A stretch of 64,000 nt of DNA from JBBDXS01 sp040902195 (GCA_040902195.1 JBBDXS010000010.1:62001-126000); one strand, 5' to 3'. Positions 32,680 to 41,525 are shown, counted from the stretch's first letter. The notes: a model not told the origin generated them from the sequence alone. Program-made: numbers and translations.

Positions 32680-32710
32680 GGGCGGTGGTCGTATGAAGCG
32701 ACCACCGCCC
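32680..32710. terminator. Hairpin downstream of the PadR gene
   Basis: 12-bp perfect stem GGGCGGTGGTCG / CGACCACCGCCC with a 7-nt loop, preceded by TTTTTT. No T-tract after it on the plus strand. Confidence 0.6.
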
Positions 32711-32818
32711 CTATGTTTTCGTGGAGGAAGGGATGAGGCCAGGCAAAAGTGTTGCCGGCCTTCGTCATACGTAGCGAGGCTGGCCAGGTCTTCGCCTGGA
32801 CGGGCTGCTCAAGGGGCC

Positions 32819-32866
32819 GGACAGACCCCTCGCCAGAGGCGACTCTGCGAAAAGGTCTGTCCCTAC
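32819..32866. repeat. Split GGACAGACC...GGTCTGTCCCTAC repeat
   Basis: The arms match the hairpin at 53305-53330 but are separated by 26 bp. The copy touches the 3' end of the monooxygenase gene. Confidence 0.6.
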
Positions 32867-33987
32867 GGAGCGGTCGCCTCGACGGGCTGCGCGAGCCACT
32901 CCTGGCGGCGGCGCTGGTGGTCGCGGTCGCGCTCCTTGAATTCGGGAAGAAGCTCGCTCGCGAAGAGACGAAGCGAGCTCATGATGTCCTCGTGCTTCGT
33001 CGCGCCGGCCTGCGCGACGAAGATGATCTGATCGATGCCGGCTTCCTCGTAAGCAAGGAGACGCTCGCGGATCGTCCGCGGCGAGCCGATGCAGCCGCCG
33101 GCCTGCTCGACAGGCGCCATCTGCGTGACGGTCTTGAATGCTGACATCAGGTCGGTGTTGCCGGGCTGGTGCGGCGCGCTGCTTGCGTAGTAGTGCGACA
33201 GCGCGTAGCCGAAGAACTGCATCCCCGGCACGCCTTTCTCGACGGCTTCCTCGTCGCGCGGGCAGCACATGAAGCCGGAGACGATGGCGAACTGCGCGTT
33301 CACAGCGTCGCCGATCGGCTGCGCTTCGTCGCGGATCAGGCGATAGTACTCCTCGCGACGGCGTCCCGTCTCCTCCGGCCCGGCGAAGTCGAACCCGAGC
33401 GCGCCGAGGCCCTTGCGCGCGGCCGTGAAGACGGTGTCGGGGTTTGAGCAGGCGACCCAGAGCGGCGGGTGCGGCTTCTGGCGTGGCTTCGGGATGACGT
33501 TGCGCTTCGGGAAATCGATGTACTCGCCGTGGTACTCGAACGGCTCATCTCGGAACATGCCGACGATGCACTCAAGCGCTTCCTCCCACTGGCTCTTCTT
33601 CGCCCCGCGATCGACGCCAAAGCCGCCCAGCTCCATATCGGAGGACGACTCGCCCGTGCCGAAGTCGACGCGACCGTTCGAGACGAGATCAAGCGTGGCG
33701 ACGCGCTCGGCGATGCGCGCGGGGTGGTTGTAGCCCGGCGGCAGCAGCACGATGCCGTGCCCCAGGCGGATGTTGCGCGTGCGCTGGCTCGCGGCGGCGA
33801 GGAAGATCTCCGGTGAGGAGGAGTGGCTGTACTCCTCGAGGAAGTGGTGCTCCACCTCCCAGACGTAGTCGTAGCCCAGCTCGTCGGCCAGCTCCACCTG
33901 CTCGAGCGACTGCTGGTAGATGTCGAACTCGGCGTTGGGGCCCCAGGGCTTGGGGAGCTGCATCTCGTAGAAGATGCCGAACTTCAT
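32863..33987 (-). CDS. LLM-class flavin-dependent oxidoreductase (luciferase-like)
   Basis: 374 residues of a TIM-barrel FMN/F420 monooxygenase. Family parts: MKFGIFYEMQLP, DYVWEVEHHFLEEYSHSSSPEIFLAAA (HHF motif), IRLGHGIVLLPPGYNHPARIAERVATLDLVSNGR by parts, FGTGESSS, and GSPRTIRERLLAYEEAGIDQIIFV near the end. F420 or FMNH2 use cannot be told. Monocistronic on the minus strand. Confidence 0.92.
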   Translation of the reverse strand: MKFGIFYEMQLPKPWGPNAEFDIYQQSLEQVELADELGYDYVWEVEHHFLEEYSHSSSPEIFLAAASQRTRNIRLGHGIVLLPPGYNHPARIAERVATLDLVSNGRVDFGTGESSSDMELGGFGVDRGAKKSQWEEALECIVGMFRDEPFEYHGEYIDFPKRNVIPKPRQKPHPPLWVACSNPDTVFTAARKGLGALGFDFAGPEETGRRREEYYRLIRDEAQPIGDAVNAQFAIVSGFMCCPRDEEAVEKGVPGMQFFGYALSHYYASSAPHQPGNTDLMSAFKTVTQMAPVEQAGGCIGSPRTIRERLLAYEEAGIDQIIFVAQAGATKHEDIMSSLRLFASELLPEFKERDRDHQRRRQEWLAQPVEATAP

Positions 33988-34108
33988 GGCGCGCTCCTGG
34001 CGTCCGCGGCTCGAACCTCGCCGCTACTCTAACGTGTGCGTGAAGGTTACGGCGAGGGCGGCGGAGTTGTCAAGTGAGAGGGCGGCCCTCCGCGGAAGGA
34101 CTCAGAAT

Positions 34109-34144
34109 GACAGAGAGGCCCCGGCTCACCGGGGCCTCTCTGTC
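34109..34144. terminator. Hairpin downstream of the Cys-repeat secreted protein gene
   Basis: 16-bp perfect stem GACAGAGAGGCCCCGG / CCGGGGCCTCTCTGTC with a CTCA loop, 18 bp after the minus-strand stop at 34163; followed on that strand by ATTCT. Confidence 0.75.
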
Positions 34145-34162
34145 CAGGAGGTGGTGCCGGTG

Positions 34163-34909
34163 TTAGTTGGCCGGGAAGCCGTCCGGATCGTAGGGAGGCT
34201 CTTCGCACGCATCGACGTTGTGCACGAGGCTGCAGTCGTCAGGGGCGACGAAGTCCGATGAATTGGGGACGTCTTCGCCCGTGCTGCCGGACGGATCGCT
34301 GCTCACGGGCTCGTCGGGCTTCTCGATAGGCGCGTCGCTCGAAGGGATGCAGGTTGCGCCGGCGACGCCGTGTACGGCTTCGAGCCGCGCGATGATGTCG
34401 TCGCAGAAGCCCTCGGTCTTGTTGTGGATGTGGGCGGCCGCGGCCGGCGGGAAGCGCTCCAGCACGAGCACGTCCGCCGACGGGTCGGCCGCGAGGATGA
34501 TCTCCTCGACGCGGTCCATGTCGGCCTGAGTGTAGTCTGCCGTGAAGTCGGCGCCGACGTCGTAGACGCCGGGCTGGCTCGGGTACGAGATCGTGTCGTT
34601 GCAGTCGGGGACGCCCTCGATGCACATGTTCGACGTGCCGCCGCCGCCGTCCACCGGCACATCGATGGTGTCGTTGCAGTCGACCGTGCCTTCGATGCAG
34701 CTGTTGGCCACATCGTCGCCGCCCGGTTCGACGATCATGTCGTCGCAGTCGGGATGGCCTGGGGCGCAGACGGCGGACGACTCGCCGCCGTCCTCGCGCT
34801 GGGCTCCCTTCGTGCCGTCGTTCGAGGCGCCGACGGTGGCGACGAGGAGCGCGGCCACGGCAACGAGCGCAATGATGACGGATGCTGAGGGGAGTAGTCG
34901 GGCCTTCAT
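34163..34909 (-). CDS. Exported protein with three CxxGxxDCxD repeats
   Basis: Unrecognised, 248 residues. N-terminal signal/anchor (ASVIIALVAVAALLVATVGA). Residues about 48-110 hold three short repeats: CAPGHPDCDDMI, CIEGTVDCNDTI and CIEGVPDCNDTI, each with two Cys six apart and acidic residues, possibly metal or calcium binding. The second half has ADMDRVEEIILAADPSADVLVLERFPP and two to three further Cys. AGGAGG lies 7 nt before ATG 34909. Not similar to the dockerin-like modules. Confidence 0.7.
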   Translation of the reverse strand: MKARLLPSASVIIALVAVAALLVATVGASNDGTKGAQREDGGESSAVCAPGHPDCDDMIVEPGGDDVANSCIEGTVDCNDTIDVPVDGGGGTSNMCIEGVPDCNDTISYPSQPGVYDVGADFTADYTQADMDRVEEIILAADPSADVLVLERFPPAAAAHIHNKTEGFCDDIIARLEAVHGVAGATCIPSSDAPIEKPDEPVSSDPSGSTGEDVPNSSDFVAPDDCSLVHNVDACEEPPYDPDGFPAN

Positions 34910-35015
34910 CGGAGCCTCCTGGGCGGGCATGACCGCTTTCCATTAGAGACGCACGCAGGGTCGGGATGGTTCCCTGCGCCATCCCGAGGCGGGAGGTGGA
35001 GCGGGACGCCATCGA

Positions 35016-35048
35016 TAGGGCCGGACAGAGCTGAAGCTCTGTCCCTAC
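35016..35048. repeat. REP-like hairpin (GGACAGAGCT-GA-AGCTCTGTCC-CTAC)
   Basis: Ten-bp perfect arms with a flanking TAGGG/CCCTA. Same family as 53239-53264 and 53305-53330. Confidence 0.75.
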
Positions 35049-35171
35049 AAGGTCTCGCCAAGTGGCAGCCTCGACGCCGCAGGATGAGGCTTTCCTCAGT
35101 AGCGACGCCGTCGTGCCTGACGTTAGACTGTGGGTACCCGCCACGCTAAAGAGTGGCCTTCGGAGCAAACG

Positions 35172-36455
35172 ATGACTACGACAGCAGGCGTGGACCTGCG
35201 AGCGATAGGCAAGCGCGCGAAGGACGCCGCGCGCCGTCTCGCGACGCTGAGCACGGACGTGAAGAACCGCGCCCTGCTCGCGATGGCGGACGCGCTCGAT
35301 GCGCATCAGGACGAGGTCCTGCGCGCGAACCAGCACGACATGCAGGCGGCCAAGGAAGCCGGTACGACCGGCTACATCCTCGACAGGCTGCTACTCACGC
35401 CGGAGCGCCTGACGCAGTACGCCGAGGACGTGCGCAACGTCGCCGCCCTACCCGACCCCGTCGGGGAGGGGCTGGAGCAGCGCACGATGGCGAACGGGCT
35501 GATCGTGAGCAAGGTGCGCGTGCCGCTGGGCGTCGTCGCCTGCATCTACGAGGCGCGTCCGAACGTCACGATCGATACGTCATCGTTGTGCCTCAAGGCG
35601 GGCAACGCGACAGTGCTGCGCGGCGGCAAGGAAGCGTTCCACTCGAACAGCACAATCGCGCGCACGATCGGGCGCGCCGCTGCCGAAGCGGGCGTGCCGG
35701 ATGGCGCGGTCCAGTTCGTCGAGTCGACCGACCGCGCGCTCGTGCTCGACCTCGTGCGCATGCGGGAGTACATCGACCTGCTGGTGCCACGCGGCGGCGG
35801 GCTGATCGATTTCGTCCTGGAGAACGCGACGGTGCCGGTGCTGATCGGCGGCATCGGCGTGGTCCACACGTACGTCGACAAAGCAGCCGACCTCGACAAA
35901 GCGGTCGAGATCGTGAACAACGCGAAGACGCGCCGGTACTCAATCTGCAACGCTCTCGATGCCGTCCTCGTACACCGGGACGTCGCAGCGGAGTACCTGC
36001 CGCGCATCGGGAAGCGCTGGGCGGAGGAGGGCGTCGAGATGCGCTGCGACGCCGCGGCGCTCGACATCCTCTCGCGCGCGCAGATAGCGGACCTCTCGAT
36101 CAGCGCGGCGGAGCCGGACGACTACGGCAAGGAGCACCTCGCGCTCGTGGCGACCGTGAAGGTCGTCGAATCGCTGGACCAGGCGCTCGACGTCATCTAC
36201 GAATACAGCACGGGCCACTCGGACGCGATCGTGACGGAGGATTACAGCGCGGCGCGGCGCTTCACGCAGGAGGTCGATACGGCGGTAGTGTACGTGAACG
36301 CGTCGACGCAGTTCACGGACGGCGCGCAGTTCGGCCTCGGCGCGGAGATCATCGACTCGACGCAAAAGACGCACGCGCGCGGCCCCGTCGGGTTGCGTGA
36401 GATCACGACGTACAAGTGGGTCGTGCAGGGCACCGGACAGATACGCCCGGCGTAG
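35172..36455 (+). CDS. proA: Glutamate-5-semialdehyde dehydrogenase (gamma-glutamyl phosphate reductase)
   Basis: Second step of proline synthesis, NADPH reduction of glutamyl-5-phosphate. 427 residues with LGVVACIYEARPNVTIDTSSLCLKAGNATVLRGGKEA (parts), VPRGGGLIDFV, and the catalytic Cys in RRYSICNALDAVLVH; the end is GLREITTYKWVVQGTGQIR. The ATG at 35172 follows CGGAG by 6 nt. Separated from proB by 11 kb and followed 11 bp later by the DinB-like gene. Confidence 0.96.
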   Translation: MTTTAGVDLRAIGKRAKDAARRLATLSTDVKNRALLAMADALDAHQDEVLRANQHDMQAAKEAGTTGYILDRLLLTPERLTQYAEDVRNVAALPDPVGEGLEQRTMANGLIVSKVRVPLGVVACIYEARPNVTIDTSSLCLKAGNATVLRGGKEAFHSNSTIARTIGRAAAEAGVPDGAVQFVESTDRALVLDLVRMREYIDLLVPRGGGLIDFVLENATVPVLIGGIGVVHTYVDKAADLDKAVEIVNNAKTRRYSICNALDAVLVHRDVAAEYLPRIGKRWAEEGVEMRCDAAALDILSRAQIADLSISAAEPDDYGKEHLALVATVKVVESLDQALDVIYEYSTGHSDAIVTEDYSAARRFTQEVDTAVVYVNASTQFTDGAQFGLGAEIIDSTQKTHARGPVGLREITTYKWVVQGTGQIRPA

Positions 36456-36466
36456 CACACCCTCGC

Positions 36467-37036
36467 ATGACTGATCATCCCGCCGAGTCCGCGCCGAATC
36501 ACGCCGGCCTTCTCGCTCGCGTGCGCGACGCGTATGCGGACTACACGGCCGCGATCGATGCCGTCTCGGAAGACGAGCTCACCACGCCCGCGATCGCCTC
36601 GTGGAGCGTGAGAGATGTCATGGCGCACGTCGGCGCGGACGAGCAGTGGCTGGCGGGCCAGCTCGAGGCGCAGGCGGGCATCCCGCCGACGGCGCTCTCC
36701 TGCTACGGCAGCGAGGAGTACGCGACGGCATCAGTCGACCTCACTACGCAAGATGCGCGCAACGCCTGGCAGTACGAACGGCTCCGCGGCCTAACGCTGG
36801 ACGAGGTGCGCGACATGGCTGCGACAGGCCACGCGCGGCTGATGGCGGCCATCGAATCGTTCCCTGACGAACAGCTCGCGGAAACGCTGACGATCGCCCA
36901 GCTCGAAACGATGGGCCACATCCGCAAGCCGGCGGCGGGCGAGCAGGGCTGGCCGCTCTGGGAATGGCTGCGCGGCGTCACGTACCATCACTACGCGGAC
37001 CATGCCGCCGCGATCCGCGCGGCCGCTGGCCGCTAA
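36467..37036 (+). CDS. DinB / maleylpyruvate-isomerase-like protein
   Basis: 189 residues of a four-helix DinB-like fold: LLARVRDAYADYTAAID, the hallmark WSVRDVMAHVGADEQWL, and YHHYADHAAAI near the end. These give a His triad (one in MAHVG, two in HHYADH) expected to hold a divalent metal. Members act in thiol-dependent transfer or have unknown roles. Directly downstream of proA without a functional link that I can see. Confidence 0.8.
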   Translation: MTDHPAESAPNHAGLLARVRDAYADYTAAIDAVSEDELTTPAIASWSVRDVMAHVGADEQWLAGQLEAQAGIPPTALSCYGSEEYATASVDLTTQDARNAWQYERLRGLTLDEVRDMAATGHARLMAAIESFPDEQLAETLTIAQLETMGHIRKPAAGEQGWPLWEWLRGVTYHHYADHAAAIRAAAGR

Positions 37037-37048
37037 CAAGGCCTCTGC

Positions 37049-37054
37049 TACACT
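37049..37054 (+). promoter_or_regulatory. -10 box (TACACT) for the zf-TFIIB gene
   Basis: Nine nt before ATG 37064; no Shine-Dalgarno. Confidence 0.45.
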
Positions 37055-37063
37055 GCTCTCACT

Positions 37064-37471
37064 ATGAAGTGCCCACGCGATAGCACCGAGCTTGTCATCG
37101 AGAAGCACGCGGGCATCGAAGTTGATCACTGCCTGACGTGCAACGGCCGCTGGCTCGATCCGACTGAGCTGGACGACCTCGAAGCGACGGCCGAGAAGGA
37201 CGAATCGCTCCGCCGCGCGACGATCGAGTACTCGAAGCGGGAGAGCGAGCTGAAGTGCCCGGTGTGCGCCAAAACGATGCGCGCGTTCAACTACCGCGCG
37301 TACGACCTGGAGATGGAAACGTGCGTGGACGGGCATGGGTACTGGCTGGACGCCGGCGAGGAAGGCCGCGTCCGCGACATCATCCTCGACCGCGTCCGCG
37401 GCCTCGAGCGGGCGGCCTCAGCGGAAGCGTCGTGGGGGCAGTTCCTCAACAAGCTGCGTAAGAAGAAGTAA
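37064..37471 (+). CDS. Double zf-TFIIB zinc-ribbon protein
   Basis: 135 residues with two tandem zinc ribbons of the zf-TFIIB type: MKCPRD...HCLTCNGRWLDPTEL (3-37) and LKCPVCAKTM...TCVDGHGYWLDAGEE (64-104). The second replaces the last Cys by His. A basic helical tail ends in KLRKKK. Function unknown; nucleic-acid binding is possible. Upstream of 37485 with 13 bp between. Confidence 0.85.
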   Translation: MKCPRDSTELVIEKHAGIEVDHCLTCNGRWLDPTELDDLEATAEKDESLRRATIEYSKRESELKCPVCAKTMRAFNYRAYDLEMETCVDGHGYWLDAGEEGRVRDIILDRVRGLERAASAEASWGQFLNKLRKKK

Positions 37472-37484
37472 AGGAGCCATCGCT

Positions 37485-37811
37485 ATGCCCCGCTACAACT
37501 TCGAGCGCGAGATGCGCACCGCCTACTCCGAGGCGTATCTGATCACTGCCGACGACGCGGAGATCGGCCGCGTCGACATCCACTACGGCGCGGATACCGT
37601 CCACGCGACGCTCTGCCTGCCGGACGACTCGTCGGAAGACCACCTGCAGAACATCATCAGCGAGGTGGACGAACGGCTGGTGATGAGCGCGAACCCGTTT
37701 CGCGATGACTTCGTCGTGACCGTGTGGATCGGGCGGCAGGCCGGCGTCTACTCAGAGGACGTAGAAGAAGAGCTCGAGGAAGAGGACGTCGAGGGCAACG
37801 GGCACTTCTAG
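37485..37811 (+). CDS. Conserved-looking small acidic protein
   Basis: 108 residues, unrecognised. A compact alpha-beta part (AYLITADDAEIGRVDIHYGADTVHATLCL; DEFRL-like strand DFVVTVWIGRQAGVY) and a strongly acidic tail (EDVEEELEEEDVEG). AAGGAG lies 8 nt before ATG 37485. Probably co-transcribed with the zinc-ribbon gene; overlaps the convergent regulator gene by 4 bp. Confidence 0.65.
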   Translation: MPRYNFEREMRTAYSEAYLITADDAEIGRVDIHYGADTVHATLCLPDDSSEDHLQNIISEVDERLVMSANPFRDDFVVTVWIGRQAGVYSEDVEEELEEEDVEGNGHF

Positions 37812-38563
37812 CGTCCGTTGCGCGCCTTTCGCCCTCCCTTAGCGCCCGCCTGGCTCATCTCGACAACGACCCCGTAGCCCTGGTACGGCTGGTTGCGCAG
37901 GATCTGGGCGTCCTCTCCAATCGCGCGGAGCTTGCGGCGCACGTTGCTCACGTGCGCCCGCACCACCTCGGCGCCGCCGGTGTCCTTCGGATAGCCCCAC
38001 GCGTGCTCGAGCAGCTCGGCGGGCGAGACGAACTCGCCGGGGCGCTCCATGAGGTAACGCATCAGCCGGTACTCCGTCTGCGTGAGACAGAGGGCGCCCC
38101 CGCTCGCGAAGAGCAGCTTGCGCTCCACGCCATCGAGCGCGACCGGTCCGGCGCGCAGCAGGCCGGCCTCGCGCGGCCGTGTGCAGATGGATAGGACACG
38201 CGTGATCTCCCGCTCGAGGTCGGCTGTGCGCAGCGGCTTCGTGACCAGGCCGTCGCGTCGCGGCTGGTACGAGACCGGCAACGCGGAGGGCACCACCTTC
38301 GCGGACGGCGGCGCGATGAAGACGAACGCGGGGCGGCCGCTCTCGGCGCTGAGCGCGCGGCAGAGGTCATCGATCTCGCTTACGGGTAGGATGCTATCGA
38401 GACAGATGAGGTCGACATCGACGCGACTAAGAAGGCGTCGCGCTTCGCGGAGGTCCGCCGCGGAGAGTACGTTATGTCCGAGCGTGGCGGCCGATTCCTG
38501 CACGACCTGAGCCAGCATGGCGTCAGGACTCACCACGATCAAACGCGCCGGAGTCGTCGCCAT
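37808..38563 (-). CDS. OmpR-type response regulator with incomplete receiver site
   Basis: 251 residues. Receiver domain (1-125) keeps D56 (CLDSILP) and K109 (VTKPL), but the acidic pair usually near residues 10-12 is SPD (VVSPDAML), so Mg-dependent phosphorylation may be weak or absent. The C-terminal winged helix (about 140-235: LTQTEYRLMRYLMERPGEFVSPAELLEHAWGY; HVSNVRRKLRAIG; YQGYGVVV) is complete. No histidine kinase is adjacent. Confidence 0.88.
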   Translation of the reverse strand: MATTPARLIVVSPDAMLAQVVQESAATLGHNVLSAADLREARRLLSRVDVDLICLDSILPVSEIDDLCRALSAESGRPAFVFIAPPSAKVVPSALPVSYQPRRDGLVTKPLRTADLEREITRVLSICTRPREAGLLRAGPVALDGVERKLLFASGGALCLTQTEYRLMRYLMERPGEFVSPAELLEHAWGYPKDTGGAEVVRAHVSNVRRKLRAIGEDAQILRNQPYQGYGVVVEMSQAGAKGGRKARNGR

Positions 38564-38762
38564 AGGCGCCTCTCGCCAGAGTACGGGCCGGGACCTAACG
38601 ATATGTAACGGAGGGACCTACCAAGCCACCCGGTCTATTATGCCACGTCCTGTCAAATTGGCAAGGGACGGGGTTGTGACCTGCGCCAAATCCTCGAAGC
38701 TCGAGGTCCGAGGTTCGATGGCGACGACAGGAACTGTGCTTGCCCGTGGGGGCCCCGAATCT

Positions 38763-38768
38763 TAGAAT
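38763..38768 (+). promoter_or_regulatory. -10 box (TAGAAT) for the threonine aldolase gene
   Basis: Eleven nt before ATG 38780; no convincing Shine-Dalgarno (GGGCGG only). Confidence 0.4.
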
Positions 38769-38779
38769 GCAGGGCGGTT

Positions 38780-39820
38780 ATGTCCCAACACGTCATCGAT
38801 CTGCGGAGCGACACGGTCACGCACCCCACGCCCGCCATGCGCGAGGCGATGGCGCAGGCGGAGGTGGGAGACGACGTCTTCGGCGAGGACCCGACCGTGA
38901 AGCGCCTGGAATCGATGGCGGCCGAGCGCACGGGCAAGGAGGCGGCCGTATTCGTCGCGAGCGGGACGATGGGCAATCTCGTCTCGCTACTGGCGCACTG
39001 CCAGCGCGGCGACGAGGCGATCGTGGGCAGAGAGGCGCACATCCTCCAGTACGAGGTCGCGGGCGCGGCCGCCGTCGGCGGGATCCTGCTGCGCGAAGTG
39101 CCGAACGGCGCGCACGGCATGCTCGACCTCAACGCCGTCGAGGCGACGGTCCGCGGCGAAAACATCCACTTCCCACGCACGGCGGTCGTCTGCCTCGAAA
39201 ACACGCAGACCCGTTGCGGCGGCGGCGTGATCACGATCGAGGAGACGAAAGCGCTCGCGGAGCTGGCGCACCGGCACGGCATCGCGGTGCACCTGGACGG
39301 CGCGCGCATCTTCAACGCCGCTATCGCGCTGGGAGTCGAGGCGAAGGAGCTGACGGCGGACGTCGATTCGGTGACGTTCTGCCTCTCGAAAGGGCTGTCC
39401 GCGCCGGTGGGCTCGGTCGTGTGCGGCCCGGCGGCGTTCGTCGCAAAAGCGCGTAAGGCGCGCAAGACGCTCGGCGGCGGCATGCGGCAGGCGGGTGTGA
39501 TCGCGGCCGCGGGCGTCGTCGCGCTGGAAACGATGGTCGAGCGCCTCGCCGAGGACCACGAGCACGCGCGCGTCCTGGCGACGGGCCTCGCCCAGGTGCC
39601 GGGCATTCGCATCGACCCCGAGGCCGTGCAGACGAACATCGTCATCTTCGAGATCGCGGGCGACCAGCTCACGTTCCGGCGGCGCCTGCGCGACGCCGGG
39701 CTGCTGACGACGCCGATCGGCGGCGGCCGCCTCCGCATGGTCACGCACCACGGCATCACGCGCGCCGACATCGACGAGGCGCTTGAGCGCGTGCGGGGCG
39801 CGGCAAAGGCGGCCGCTTAA
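38780..39820 (+). CDS. ltaE: Low-specificity L-threonine aldolase
   Basis: PLP enzyme splitting L-threonine/allo-threonine to glycine and acetaldehyde. 346 residues; DLRSDTVTHPTPAM, the substrate loop VGDDVFGEDPTV, FVASGTMGNL, HLDGARIFNAA with D173, and the Schiff-base Lys K204 in FCLSKGLSAPVGS. The family length and order are normal. The lipoprotein gene follows 3 bp later. Confidence 0.95.
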   Translation: MSQHVIDLRSDTVTHPTPAMREAMAQAEVGDDVFGEDPTVKRLESMAAERTGKEAAVFVASGTMGNLVSLLAHCQRGDEAIVGREAHILQYEVAGAAAVGGILLREVPNGAHGMLDLNAVEATVRGENIHFPRTAVVCLENTQTRCGGGVITIEETKALAELAHRHGIAVHLDGARIFNAAIALGVEAKELTADVDSVTFCLSKGLSAPVGSVVCGPAAFVAKARKARKTLGGGMRQAGVIAAAGVVALETMVERLAEDHEHARVLATGLAQVPGIRIDPEAVQTNIVIFEIAGDQLTFRRRLRDAGLLTTPIGGGRLRMVTHHGITRADIDEALERVRGAAKAAA

Positions 39821-39823
39821 CCG

Positions 39824-40624
39824 ATGCGCATCCTCCTGCTCGCAGTCTCGCTTGTGGCTTCCCTGCTCCTGGCCGGCTGCTATCAGGACGAAGAGATCAT
39901 TACGCGGGACATCGTCGAGACGATCCCGTGGCCCGATCACGAAGAAGCCGATTACGCGGTGTACGATCGTGACGACAAGGACCTCGAAGAGCTGCTCCAA
40001 CATGGCACGCTCATCGTTGATAGGACAGGCGACCAGTACGAGTTTCAGATCAACTTCGAGGGTGCCGCCGGGGCGGAAGTGCAGGGGACGGATGAGACCT
40101 CGGTGCTCGTCGACGCAATGACGCTGAAGCCGGACTTCGTGCGGCGCGAGCGGCACCTCGACGACGAGGATACGGTCGTCGAAGGGACCTACGACCACGA
40201 GACCGACGTGCTCGTCATCAAGTTCACAGAGGGTGGCGAAGAGCGGACCCTGCCGATACGGCTGGACAGAGAGAACTACTACGACAATGACGAATCGTTG
40301 TTCATCTGGCGGACGATCCCGTTCGCCGAGAACTACAAGGCGAACTACGATACCGTGCTACCCAACGTGCGCTCGATCCAGGGCGTGACGATCGAGGTCA
40401 CGGCGCGAGAAGAGATCACGGTACCCGGCGGCACGTTCGACACGTGGCGCCTGGAGATTGGTGGCGAGAAGGGGCTGCACCAGGCCGCCTGGTTCGCGAC
40501 GTCGCCGGACCACCGCCTCGTGAAGTACGACAACAGCCAGCAGCTCGTCGTGCTCACCGCCTACCGCGGCGATAGCGAGACCGCGCCCACCGCAACGACG
40601 ACTCCCCTTGCCCCAAACCCCTGA
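39824..40624 (+). CDS. Lipoprotein, DUF3108-like
   Basis: 266 residues. Lipobox LLLAGC with C19. The body is beta-rich, and VTIEVTAREEITVPGGTFDTWRLEI with the following GLHQAAWFATSPDHRLVKYD resembles the DUF3108 end of outer-surface beta-barrel-like proteins of unknown role. The Thr/Pro tail (TAPTATTTPLAPNP) looks surface exposed. Four bp downstream of ltaE, probably co-transcribed. Confidence 0.75.
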   Translation: MRILLLAVSLVASLLLAGCYQDEEIITRDIVETIPWPDHEEADYAVYDRDDKDLEELLQHGTLIVDRTGDQYEFQINFEGAAGAEVQGTDETSVLVDAMTLKPDFVRRERHLDDEDTVVEGTYDHETDVLVIKFTEGGEERTLPIRLDRENYYDNDESLFIWRTIPFAENYKANYDTVLPNVRSIQGVTIEVTAREEITVPGGTFDTWRLEIGGEKGLHQAAWFATSPDHRLVKYDNSQQLVVLTAYRGDSETAPTATTTPLAPNP

Positions 40625-40640
40625 CCCTTGACTCGCGTGG

Positions 40641-40646
40641 TATAAT
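40641..40646 (+). promoter_or_regulatory. -10 box (TATAAT) for the dockerin/cohesin-like gene
   Basis: Six nt before GTG 40653, the same spacing as at polA. A leaderless mRNA would begin at the GTG. Confidence 0.6.
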
Positions 40647-40652
40647 CGCAGC

Positions 40653-41525
40653 GTGAAATGGCTAGTCGTGGCGGCAGTCGTAGCAGCGGCGCTCGGGCTC
40701 GCTGCGAACGGCCACGCTCAAGAAACGCCCCCCTTCCTGGGTGACGCCGACTGCAACGATGTCGTCGCGAGTATTGATGCCGCGATTACCCTTCAGTACG
40801 GGGCGTCGCTGAGCTCTTCCGTGCCCTGCCCCGAAAGCGCGGACGCGACGCTGGACGACAGAATCGACTCCCGAGACGCTAGTCTCATGTTGCAGATGTC
40901 CGCGGGGTTGATCGCCGGCATTGTCCACGAAACGATGGCCGTCGAGCCGACGGGAGCATGTGACGTCGAGCAAACGTCGTGTACGTTCGACGCGGGGGCT
41001 GAGTTCAATGTTTCGGTCGTGTTGCACAGCCTCCCACGAGGCGGCACCTACGTGGCGTTCCAGACGCAAATCTTCCCCGGCGGGCTGATCTATCGCCCGA
41101 CGCAGGATTCAGCGGACGAGATCGTCTGGCCGGACGCGGCGTTCCTGGTCCGCAGTCCAGGTGTGACGCCCTTTAAAGTCACCGAGATCAATCACGGAGC
41201 TGCTACGTCGCCAGTGCCGCCCTATCCCGACAGCTCATTCGACGGCCCGCTGGTGACGGTGACCCTCGTTTGCCCCGAGCAGACCGGGGCGCATACCATC
41301 GCGCTCGGGTCGTATGAGCCGAGCGACGTTCTCGAGTCATTCAGCAACACCCTGGGAAGCGGGGTCCTGGCGTTACCGGCATCGGGAGCGTCTTGGGCTA
41401 CACGCATGATCTACAGCTCACAGGTTGTCGGCCGGATCGCCGTCGATGGCAACCAGGACGGAATCTTCGAACCTCACGAGACTGACTTGCCCGTTTCGCA
41501 GACGCTCACGATCAACTGCGTCTAG
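40653..41525 (+). CDS. Secreted protein with N-terminal dockerin-like pair and cohesin-like beta-sandwich
   Basis: 290 residues. Signal peptide (MKWLVVAAVVAAALGLAANGHA). Residues about 29-90 hold two dockerin-type loops, DADCNDVVASIDAAITLQYGA and DATLDDRIDSRDASLMLQMSAG by parts. The rest looks like a cohesin-type domain: AVEPTGACDVEQTSCTFDAGAEFNVSVVL, then YVAFQTQIFPGGLIYRP, and later PLVTVTLVCPEQTGAHTIAL. Cohesins share the opening with a long beta-strand pair and a YVAFQ/YQ-type strand. This is a pattern call, not a measured match. The end has one EF-type loop, DGNQDGIFEPHE. Confidence 0.7.
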   Translation: MKWLVVAAVVAAALGLAANGHAQETPPFLGDADCNDVVASIDAAITLQYGASLSSSVPCPESADATLDDRIDSRDASLMLQMSAGLIAGIVHETMAVEPTGACDVEQTSCTFDAGAEFNVSVVLHSLPRGGTYVAFQTQIFPGGLIYRPTQDSADEIVWPDAAFLVRSPGVTPFKVTEINHGAATSPVPPYPDSSFDGPLVTVTLVCPEQTGAHTIALGSYEPSDVLESFSNTLGSGVLALPASGASWATRMIYSSQVVGRIAVDGNQDGIFEPHETDLPVSQTLTINCV

